A program made the position numbers and the translations under genes. Positions 1 through 5,625 of a stretch of DNA of 13,642 nucleotides are shown in pieces (positions within the stretch are counted from its first letter, which is position 1; each line of letters starts with the position of its first letter). This stretch comes from Pseudomonadota bacterium (GTDB lineage: Bacteria; Pseudomonadota; Alphaproteobacteria; Acetobacterales; Acetobacteraceae): the NCBI GenBank assembly GCA_021808185.1, contig JAKBCB010000044.1:1-13642 (forward strand). Reading direction: 5' to 3'. The notes beneath the pieces were generated by a model. That model made no database searches and was not told the origin of the DNA. It worked only from the letters and a program-made list of their open reading frames with translations.

Positions 1-8
1 GGCTCCGG

Positions 9-1577
9 TCAGATTTCGCCGCGCGACATCATGCCGGCCATGGTCTCCGCCTGACGGATCGCCAGCGAGACGATCGTCAGGGTCGGGTTCTCCGCGCCGC
101 CCGAGGTGAACTGGCTGCCGTCGGAGACGAACAGGTTCTTGATGTCGTGCGTCTGGCCGTACTTGTTCACCACGCCATCGCGCGCGTTCGCGCTCATCCG
201 GTTGGTGCCGAGGTTGTGCGTGCTCGGGTACGGCGGCGTGGGGAAGGTCTGCGTCGCCCCCACCGCGTTGTAGATCGCCGCCCCCTGCGTGTAGGCATGG
301 TTGCGCATGGCGACATCGTTGGGATGGTCGTCGAAATGCACGCTGGCCACCGGCATGCCGTTCTTGTCCTTCACCACCGGGTCGAGCGTGACGCGGTTGG
401 TCTCCCGCGGCATGTCCTCGCCGACGATCCACATGCCCGCCATGTTGGCGTACATGTCCAGCGCCGAGGTGAAGCTGCGGCCCCAGGCTCCCGGATCGAG
501 GAACGCCGCCATGAACGGCAGGCCGAGCGAGAGCGTTTCCAGCTCGTAGCCGCCGACGAAGCCGCGCTTGGTATCCAGCCTGGCTTCGTCGCGCACGATG
601 CCGGCCATCGTGGTGCCGCGATACATGTGCACCGGCTTCTCGAACGTCGCATAGACGCTGCCGGTCATGTGCCGCATGTAGTTGCGCCCGACCTGGCCGG
701 AACTGTTGGCCAGCCCGTCCGGAAACTTCGCGGACGCGCTGTTCAGCAGCAGGCGCGGGCTTTCGATCGAGTTGCCGGCGACCGCGACGACGCGGGCCTT
801 CTGCTTGTGCAGCGCCCCGCTCGCGTCGGCATAGACGACGCCGTTCACCTTGCCCGACTCATCATGCTCGATGCGCACGACCATCGCGTTGGGCCGCACT
901 TCCAGGTTGCCCGTCGCCTCGCCCTTGGGGATTTCGGTGTAGAGCGTGGACCACTTGCCGCCGGACTTGCAGCCCTGAAAGCAGAAACCGATCTGCTGGC
1001 AGGCGCCCCGCCCGTCGCGCGGCTGGCTGTTGATCGCCATGTTGCCGGTGTGGACTTCGGTATAGCCGAGCTTCTTGGCGCCGGCCGCCAGCACCTTGAA
1101 GTTGTTGTTGCCCGGCAGCCGCGGAATGTCGTTGGTGCCGGTGACGCCCATCTTGAACTCGGCCTTGGCGTAGTACGGCTCCATCTCCGCCAGCGTGATC
1201 GGCCAGTCGTGCAGGTTGGCACCGGGCAGCGCGCCGTAGGTGGTGCGGGTCTTGAACTCATGTTCCTGGAAGCGCAGCGAGGCGCCGGCCCAGTGCGTTG
1301 TCGAGCCGCCAACCGCCTTGACGATCCAGGCCGGCAGATTCGGAAAGTCCTGATGCACCCGCCATGTGCCGGAGGTGGTGCGCGTGTCCTTCCAGGCCAG
1401 TTGCGCGAAGCTCGCCCATTCGTCGTTGACGAAATCGGCGATCTCGTGCCGTCCGCCGGCCTCCAGGATCACCACCTTGACACCGCGCTGCGCCAGCTCG
1501 TTGCCGAGCGTGCCGCCGCCCGCGCCGGAGCCGACGATGCAGACGACGCTGTCGTCGTTCAGATCGAAATTTGCCAT
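9..1577 (-). CDS. GMC-family FAD-dependent dehydrogenase, catalytic subunit (gluconate/glucose dehydrogenase type)
   Basis: 522-residue flavoprotein. An N-terminal dinucleotide-binding motif GSGAGGG (about 16-22) is followed by an LEAGG strand end near 39-42, as expected for FAD binding. The C-terminal GMC signature has His454 in HNLGTNRM as probable catalytic base and Asn497 in the GGAENPTLTI segment. Cys193, Cys199 and Cys203 form CX5CX3C, the spacing known for the 3Fe-4S site of bacterial FAD-glucose dehydrogenase catalytic subunits. No signal peptide is seen, so export probably depends on the Tat-tagged partner encoded 16 bases upstream. I chose the ATG at 1577 because GGGAG lies about 10 bases before it and the Rossmann motif follows directly; the open frame extends upstream but overlaps the partner gene. 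The donor (sugar, polyol, alcohol or aldonic acid) cannot be read from sequence. Electrons probably go through the Fe-S site to the cytochrome c of the same operon. Confidence 0.9.
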   Translation of the reverse strand: MANFDLNDDSVVCIVGSGAGGGTLGNELAQRGVKVVILEAGGRHEIADFVNDEWASFAQLAWKDTRTTSGTWRVHQDFPNLPAWIVKAVGGSTTHWAGASLRFQEHEFKTRTTYGALPGANLHDWPITLAEMEPYYAKAEFKMGVTGTNDIPRLPGNNNFKVLAAGAKKLGYTEVHTGNMAINSQPRDGRGACQQIGFCFQGCKSGGKWSTLYTEIPKGEATGNLEVRPNAMVVRIEHDESGKVNGVVYADASGALHKQKARVVAVAGNSIESPRLLLNSASAKFPDGLANSSGQVGRNYMRHMTGSVYATFEKPVHMYRGTTMAGIVRDEARLDTKRGFVGGYELETLSLGLPFMAAFLDPGAWGRSFTSALDMYANMAGMWIVGEDMPRETNRVTLDPVVKDKNGMPVASVHFDDHPNDVAMRNHAYTQGAAIYNAVGATQTFPTPPYPSTHNLGTNRMSANARDGVVNKYGQTHDIKNLFVSDGSQFTSGGAENPTLTIVSLAIRQAETMAGMMSRGEI

Positions 1578-1593
1578 GTTCCCGCTCCCTGAC

Positions 1594-2142
1594 TCAAACT
1601 TCCGGCAGCCAGTCGATGTCGTTGAAGCCGCGGTGGATGTAGCCGCCCTTGTCGGCGGAAGACCCCTCGTAGCCGAACTTCGCCCACACGGCTTTCTGGT
1701 TGTAGAGCGAGACCACGAGACCGCCGCGCAACTGCTTGAAGAACGCGGTATTCTCGGCCGCGCGCAGCACGACCAGCCGCTGCTCCTCCCACGGCACGTC
1801 GATATAGGCGACGCCAAAGCGGTCCTTGGCGTCCTCGTCCAGCCGGGCGACGCCGCCCTCGATCATCGCGCGGGTCTCGTCCTTCGCGGCGGCTGCGTCC
1901 CAGCCGCTGACGGCGGTGACGTAATAGGTGTCGGCGAGGTGATCGTGCGGGAAGATGTCGCGCGCCGCCTTCACCAACGTCGCCATCGTGTGCGGCACAA
2001 GGTTCTTCGCGTTCTGCGCCCACGCCGCCTCACGCGTGATGGTCACCCCCGCCGCCGCCACGGCCGCAGCCGGCGCCGCCGTGGCGGCACCGCGCAGGAA
2101 GACGCGCCGGCTGACCCGCGTACGCCTGTCAACGTCTCTCAT
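1594..2142 (-). CDS. Tat-signal small subunit, gluconate 2-dehydrogenase subunit 3 family
   Basis: 182 residues. The N-terminus carries a twin-arginine motif, SRRVFLRG at 11-18, then an Ala-rich hydrophobic stretch and a probable cleavage site after AWA near 42. The mature part (NLVPHTMATLVKAARDIFP, later WEEQR and YNQKAVWAKFGYEG) matches my knowledge of the gluconate 2-dehydrogenase subunit 3 (gamma) family. Such subunits bind the GMC flavoprotein and carry it through the Tat pathway folded. The gene ends 16 bases before the flavoprotein start, which fits co-translation and assembly. GGAGGAAAC sits just upstream of the ATG. A role as assembly and export partner of the GMC subunit is inferred from family and linkage. 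It has no haem motif, so it is not the electron-transfer subunit. Confidence 0.88.
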   Translation of the reverse strand: MRDVDRRTRVSRRVFLRGAATAAPAAAVAAAGVTITREAAWAQNAKNLVPHTMATLVKAARDIFPHDHLADTYYVTAVSGWDAAAAKDETRAMIEGGVARLDEDAKDRFGVAYIDVPWEEQRLVVLRAAENTAFFKQLRGGLVVSLYNQKAVWAKFGYEGSSADKGGYIHRGFNDIDWLPEV

Positions 2143-2173
2143 GATGTTTCCTCCGTTCGGTTTCTTGTCTGTT

Positions 2174-2569
2174 TCAGCGGTAGCGGCCGTGGCGTTGCAG
2201 CACCTCGATGCGATAGCCGTCCGGGTCGCTGACGAAGAAGAAGCGCGCCATCAACGCCCCGTCGCGGTGGAATTCCTTGATCGGGTTCGGCGCCAGCCCT
2301 TCGGCCACAAAGCGCGCGTGCTCGGCGTCCAGGTCGTCCACGCAGACGGCGATATGGCCGTAGCCGTCGCCGAGCGTGTAGGGCTCGGTGCGCCCGTGGT
2401 TGATGGTCAGCTCGATCTCGAACTCGCTTTCCGGCGCGCGCAGATAGACGAGCGTGAAACCGTCGAAGCCGTAGCGGTCGGCTGGCGTCATGTTGAATGC
2501 GCGGCGGTAGAACGACACCGAGCGCGCCTCGTCGAGCACCCGCAGCATCGCGTGGATCGGTTTGGCCAT
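2174..2569 (-). CDS. gloA: Lactoylglutathione lyase (glyoxalase I)-like protein
   Basis: 131 residues with two glyoxalase/VOC half-domains. Compared from memory with E. coli GloA, all four metal ligands are present: His6 (IHAMLRV), Glu53 (EIELT), His72 (YGHIAV) and Glu122 (DPDGYRIEV). The family isomerises the hemithioacetal of methylglyoxal and glutathione to S-lactoylglutathione in the cytoplasm and is usually Ni- or Zn-dependent. The ATG comes one base after the TGA of the cytochrome gene (TGACATG), so translation is probably coupled; an AAGGA-like site lies in the cytochrome 3' end. Its place between cytochrome and dehydrogenase genes suggests clearance of reactive aldehydes made during sugar or polyol oxidation, but that is inference. 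A different VOC-type lyase is possible. Confidence 0.85.
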   Translation of the reverse strand: MAKPIHAMLRVLDEARSVSFYRRAFNMTPADRYGFDGFTLVYLRAPESEFEIELTINHGRTEPYTLGDGYGHIAVCVDDLDAEHARFVAEGLAPNPIKEFHRDGALMARFFFVSDPDGYRIEVLQRHGRYR

Positions 2570-2570
2570 G

Positions 2571-2963
2571 TCAGTGCTGGTCCTTCAGCCAGTCGATGAT
2601 GGTTTTCCGGGTTGCGGGGTCGGCCTGTTTGTAAAGCATCACAGCACCCGGAATCATCGCCTGGGGGTTGCTCAGCCACGTGTCCAGCCGCGCCGCGTCC
2701 CAGGTCCAGCCGGCCTTGGCGAAGCCGGCGGAATAGGTGAAGCCGGGCAGCGAGCCCGCCTTGCGGCCAACGACGCCCGCCAGATTCGGCCCCTGGCGCG
2801 GTGCCGCGCCATGCTCGACCGTGTGGCAAGTCCCGCATTGATTGAGGAAAAGCGTCGCCCCATCCATCGGGGCCGAGGAGTCGTCCGGCAACGGCATCTG
2901 TGCGGCGGCCGGCAACGCCAGCGCCCCCACGGCAACACCCAAGACGACGGCCATCGTGCGCAT
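2571..2963 (-). CDS. Periplasmic class I cytochrome c (monohaem)
   Basis: 130 residues. A signal peptide (about 1-21, ending LPAAA|Q) precedes a mitochondrial-like cytochrome c fold. The haem motif is CGTCH at 43-47, followed by GPNLAGVVGRKAG (58-70) and YSAGF. The likely distal ligand is Met109 in the MIPGAVM segment. TIIDWLKDQH is the usual C-terminal helix. The start has a strong AAGGGGGAGGG ribosome-binding sequence; a second ATG lies three codons in. The gene heads the dehydrogenase block and runs into the glyoxalase gene with a 1-base gap. As the only c-type cytochrome in this operon it is the probable electron acceptor of the GMC dehydrogenase, replacing the larger triheme subunit found in classical membrane gluconate dehydrogenases. 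That role is inferred from linkage. Confidence 0.92.
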   Translation of the reverse strand: MRTMAVVLGVAVGALALPAAAQMPLPDDSSAPMDGATLFLNQCGTCHTVEHGAAPRQGPNLAGVVGRKAGSLPGFTYSAGFAKAGWTWDAARLDTWLSNPQAMIPGAVMLYKQADPATRKTIIDWLKDQH

Positions 2964-2979
2964 GCGCCCTCCCCCTTGT

Positions 2980-2999
2980 GCCGGGCCATTCAGGCCGGC
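2980..2999. other. GC-rich inverted repeat before the cytochrome c gene
   Basis: In the leftward transcript GCCGGCC and GGCCCGGC flank the loop TGAAT, giving about 7 paired bases with one bulged C. It ends 16 bases before the cytochrome c start and just 5' of its ribosome-binding site. No T-run follows on either strand, so it is not a classical terminator. It could be an mRNA-stabilising or processing hairpin between the ribbon-helix-helix gene and the rest of the operon. Confidence 0.35.
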
Positions 3000-3050
3000 C
3001 GGTCACGCAAGGACCGTAGGAGCGCCGCGCGGCGGGCGGGTAGTAGCGGG

Positions 3051-3380
3051 CTACGACATCTCGCCCGCGACCGGCTCGCGCAGGATGGCGTTGCGGGCGG
3101 CGACGTGCGCTGTATGCAATTCCATATGACGCAGGTAATGCAGGCAGGTCACGCGCAGGAACGAGGCAAAATTGCCCACATCGCCTTGCAGCGTCTGCAC
3201 CTCGTCATGCAGGGTGGCGACGAAGCGCGACAGCGGCATGCCCTCGCGCTCGGCGATTTCCTCCAGCGTGGCCCAGAACGCCGCCTCCAGCCGGATCGAG
3301 GTGGCATGGCCATGCAGGCGCACCGCCCGCGTCTCGGAGGTGTAGGTCGCGGGATCTTGCGTGGCGAACAGGCGGCACAT
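3051..3380 (-). CDS. Ribbon-helix-helix domain protein (RHH_4 type)
   Basis: 109 residues. The central part (about 18-62: TRAVRLHGHATSIRLEAAFW, then LEEIAEREGMPLSRFVATLHDE) has the strand-helix-turn-helix pattern of the alphaproteobacterial RHH_4 family, in which a dimer would place the basic strand in DNA. NFASFLRVTCLHYLR (70-84) is the usual family tail. The ATG at 3380 follows an excellent GGGAGGAA site at 7-base spacing; an upstream in-frame start would add 28 residues but lacks this. The gene lies 87 bases upstream of, and on the same strand as, the cytochrome/dehydrogenase genes. It could be their regulator or only share a transcript. Targets and ligand cannot be deduced. Confidence 0.82.
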   Translation of the reverse strand: MCRLFATQDPATYTSETRAVRLHGHATSIRLEAAFWATLEEIAEREGMPLSRFVATLHDEVQTLQGDVGNFASFLRVTCLHYLRHMELHTAHVAARNAILREPVAGEMS

Positions 3381-3593
3381 CGTCGGTTCCTCCCGGCTTG
3401 GGCCGTGCGACCGGCTGGCAGCCGGGCGTTCCGGGCATGTTGGGCGGATCTTGCCCGACCGCAAAGCGCCCGCTCGTCAAAGCATGAGGCCGGGGCACTG
3501 GACGTCGTTCTCCGCGCTCATTATTTCCTACTCTATCATGGGTCGGGCATCGCTCGGGCCTTTTCTGACATACACGCCAAGCGAGGCCAGCGA

Positions 3594-3650
3594 ATGAACG
3601 TGACGGACGCCGGGGCCGGGGCAATGATGCCCCTGCGCCCCTCCGCGTAA
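3594..3650 (+). other. Possible 18-codon leader ORF upstream of the transporter
   Basis: ATG at 3594 opens an 18-residue frame (MNVTDAGAGAMMPLRPSA) ending in TAA, six bases before the transporter ATG and in the same frame. AGCGAGG lies a few bases upstream as a modest ribosome-binding site, better than anything directly before the transporter start. It could be a translated leader, or the remnant of a longer transporter N-terminus cut by a stop codon. Short ORFs arise easily by chance. Confidence 0.3.
3612..3641 (+). other. Hairpin immediately upstream of transporter start
   Basis: GGGGCA (3618-3623) and TGCCCC (3628-3633) pair perfectly around an ATGA loop. An outer pair, GGGGC (3612-3616) with GCCCC (3637-3641), extends the stem across a small internal loop. 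The structure ends 15 bases before the transporter ATG and lies inside the leader ORF, so leader translation would melt it. There is no T-run, so it is not a terminator as seen. Confidence 0.45.
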
Positions 3651-3656
3651 GCCCGC

Positions 3657-5042
3657 ATGGCAAGCACCCATCACGCGAGCCGGCCACCGCTGGCCAAGGC
3701 CCTGCCCCCTCGCCGCCGCTGGCCCGGGCTGCTCGGCGTCGGCGTCGCGGTCCTGATCGTGCTGATTGCTGTCGTCGCCGCCGTCGTCCCGCAACTGGTG
3801 CCCGCCCAAGCGGCGCTGGACCAGCGCACCCGCACCCTCGCGGCCGCCGCGATTTTCGTCGGCAGCTACGTGGCGCTGGCCATCGGCAAGGTGCCGGGCC
3901 TCAGCATCGACCGCGCCGGCGTCGCGCTCGTTGGCGCGTGCCTGATGGTCGGTTCCGGCGTGCTGCCGCTGGCGGACGCCTATCGTGCCGTCGATCTGGA
4001 CACGCTCACGCTGCTGCTCGGCATGATGATCGTGGTGGCAAGCCTGCGGCTGTCCGGCTTCTTCGCGCTGGCGACGGCCTGGGTCATGCGCCGCGCGCAC
4101 AGCCCGCTGGTGCTGCTGGCAGCGGTGACGCTGACCTCCGGCGTGTTCTCGGCCTTCCTCGTCAACGACGCGATCTGCCTCGTGCTGGCGCCGCTGGTGC
4201 TGGAGATCACGCTGCGCATGGGCCGCAAGCCGATGCCGTATCTGCTGGCCGTGGCCATGGCGAGCAATGTCGGCTCGGTCGCCACCATCACCGGCAACCC
4301 GCAGAACATCATGATCGGCGGGTTCTCGCGCATCCCCTACGCGCAATTCGCCTTCGCCCTCGGCCCGGTGGCACTGGCCGGGCTCGCGGTCACGGCGGCG
4401 CTGATCGTGCTGTTCCACCGGCGGGAGTTCTTCGGCACCGGCCCGCTGCTGGCGGAGGCCCCGGTGATCCGCGCCAATCCGGCGCTGGTCTGGCGCGCGC
4501 TGCTGGCCACGGGCGTGATGGTGGCCCTGTTCTTCGCCGGCCAGCCGCCGGCCAAGGCCGCGATCCTGATGGGCGGGCTGCTGCTGCTGACGCGGCGGAT
4601 GAAAAGCGCCCGTGTCTATGCCGACATCGACTGGTCGCTGCTGCTGATGTTTTCCGGGCTTTTCATCATCGTCGCCGGCGCCCAGCGGGCGCTGCTGACC
4701 CCGGACATCGTCGCCGATGTCGGGCGGTTGCATCTGGACCACGTCCCGGTGCTGATGGGTGTCACCGCCGTGCTGTCCAACGTCGTCAGCAACGTGCCCG
4801 CCGTGCTGATGCTGCGCCCGTTCGTCGATCCGCTGGCCGATCCGAAGCTCGCCTGGCTGGTCGTCGCCATGGCATCCACGCTTGCCGGCAACTTTACCGT
4901 CCTTGGCTCCATCGCCAATCTGATCGTGGTGCAAAAGGCCGGCGCGCGCGGGGTGGCTATCGGCTTCTGGGACTATTTTCGCGTCGGCGCGCCGCTGACC
5001 CTGCTGACGCTGGCGCTCGGCACGCTCTGGCTGTGGGTGTGA
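3657..5042 (+). CDS. SLC13/ArsB-NhaD superfamily membrane transporter (anion permease)
   Basis: 461 residues, almost wholly hydrophobic, with about 11-12 membrane segments after a basic N-terminal tail (1-22). Internal duplication is visible. NDAICLVLAPL (170-180) and NVGSVATITGNPQNI (204-218) in the first half correspond to SNVVSNVPAVLML (374-386) and GNFTVLGSIANLIVV (411-425) in the second. These substrate-site hairpins typify the ion transporter superfamily containing SLC13, CitMHS, ArsB and NhaD members. The substrate is not readable; dicarboxylate, sulfate or arsenite-like anions are all possible. The next ATG start is chosen because TAA closes the frame nine bases upstream. It converges with the sulfite dehydrogenase pair, so a shared pathway is only a possibility. 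Confidence 0.85.
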   Translation: MASTHHASRPPLAKALPPRRRWPGLLGVGVAVLIVLIAVVAAVVPQLVPAQAALDQRTRTLAAAAIFVGSYVALAIGKVPGLSIDRAGVALVGACLMVGSGVLPLADAYRAVDLDTLTLLLGMMIVVASLRLSGFFALATAWVMRRAHSPLVLLAAVTLTSGVFSAFLVNDAICLVLAPLVLEITLRMGRKPMPYLLAVAMASNVGSVATITGNPQNIMIGGFSRIPYAQFAFALGPVALAGLAVTAALIVLFHRREFFGTGPLLAEAPVIRANPALVWRALLATGVMVALFFAGQPPAKAAILMGGLLLLTRRMKSARVYADIDWSLLLMFSGLFIIVAGAQRALLTPDIVADVGRLHLDHVPVLMGVTAVLSNVVSNVPAVLMLRPFVDPLADPKLAWLVVAMASTLAGNFTVLGSIANLIVVQKAGARGVAIGFWDYFRVGAPLTLLTLALGTLWLWV

Positions 5043-5045
5043 GCC

Positions 5046-5567
5046 TCAGCGGCCGGGCTTGTAGGCGCTGATGAAGCCATCGCGGTTGGGCATGCGCACG
5101 CGCGGCAGGCTGGCGGCATCCAGCACGGTGCCATCCGGCACGACGCCGTTCAGCCGCAGCACGTAGGCGGTGACGGCGTACACCTGATCCGGCGACAGCG
5201 AGCGCGGCGCCGGAAACGGCATGGCGCGGCGGATATAGTCGAACAGCGTCGTCGCATAAGGCCAATAGCTGCCGACCGTCTGCACCGCCTTGGGGGTCGC
5301 GAGCGTCCCCGCGCCGCCGACCAGCCGCATGGTGGCATCGAGCGGCTTTTCGCCGCGCTCGCCATGGCAGGCGGCACAGGTGCTCGCGTATAGCGCCGCC
5401 CCCTGCCCGACGCTGCCCTGGCCGGGCGGCAGGCCGGTGCCGTCCGGCAGGATGTCGATATTCGCCCCCGCGATCTCCCCGGGCGTCGCCGGCTGGCCGA
5501 ACCCATATGGCGGGTCCGCCGCGAGGGCGGCGCCCGTGAGCAGGAAAAGTCCCGCCACGGCGCCCAT
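5046..5567 (-). CDS. Cytochrome c subunit, SoxD-like partner of SoxC
   Basis: 173 residues from the ATG at 5567. A short hydrophobic leader ends GAALAA|D (17). The single haem motif is CAACH (64-68), and Met116 in RRAMPF is the likely distal ligand. SYWPYATTLFDYIRRAMPF and LSPDQVYAVTAYVLRLNGV resemble the haem domain of SoxD and related sulfite dehydrogenase cytochromes. Classical SoxD has two haems and is much longer; this is a one-haem form. It follows soxC, so it probably takes electrons from the molybdenum subunit in the periplasm. The start is uncertain. ATG 5567 leaves a leader with no basic residue and no close ribosome-binding site. In-frame GTG 5621 or TTG 5636 would add R/D-containing sequence, and the TTG would overlap soxC. 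Confidence 0.8.
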   Translation of the reverse strand: MGAVAGLFLLTGAALAADPPYGFGQPATPGEIAGANIDILPDGTGLPPGQGSVGQGAALYASTCAACHGERGEKPLDATMRLVGGAGTLATPKAVQTVGSYWPYATTLFDYIRRAMPFPAPRSLSPDQVYAVTAYVLRLNGVVPDGTVLDAASLPRVRMPNRDGFISAYKPGR

Positions 5568-5586
5568 GAACCGCGGCCATGCAAAG

Positions 5587-5609
5587 CCCCCTCCCGCAAG
5601 GGCAGGGGG
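5587..5609. repeat. Strong GC palindrome in the soxC-soxD gap
   Basis: Arms are CCCCC (5587-5591) plus CCC (5593-5595), pairing with GGG (5600-5602) plus GGGGG (5605-5609) around a GCAA loop, with a 1/2-base internal bulge. It resembles the short intergenic REP-like palindromes scattered in many GC-rich proteobacterial genomes, though no second copy occurs here. In the leftward mRNA its 3' arm GGGAGGGGG is the only good Shine-Dalgarno-like sequence near soxD, so folding would hide it. Confidence 0.6.
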
Positions 5610-5625
5610 AGCGCCAACCACCCGG

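Larger units (their letters stand above)
3381..3656. promoter_or_regulatory. Divergent intergenic region between RHH gene and transporter gene
   Basis: This 276-base gap separates the leftward RHH gene from the rightward transporter and must hold promoters for both unless the transporter leader starts elsewhere. Its only AT-rich part is about 3519-3540 (ATTATTTCC to CTATCATG), with TATCAT at 3534-3539 as a weak rightward -10 candidate. No convincing -35 is seen on either strand. The right third holds an 18-codon ORF and a hairpin, listed separately. Confidence 0.4.

Noticed and set aside
1590..1610. TTCCGGCAGC shared with 12868-12877
   Set aside because: A 10-base match in GC-rich DNA, one copy coding and one intergenic, with no further similarity. 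Treated as coincidence, not a repeat family.
1578..1817. Possible 80-residue N-terminal extension of the GMC dehydrogenase
   Set aside because: It overlaps the subunit 3 coding region in another frame and has Ser/Arg-rich shadow composition. ATG 1577 has a ribosome site and precedes the FAD motif.
3481..3560. Strong sigma70 promoter for the transporter
   Set aside because: TATCAT exists but no -35 at proper spacing, so only a general regulatory region is reported.
3528..4934. Long minus-strand open frame rich in His, Gln, Arg and Asp opposite the transporter
   Set aside because: Its composition is the typical antisense reading of GC-rich membrane-protein codons. The plus-strand frame has clear transporter motifs.
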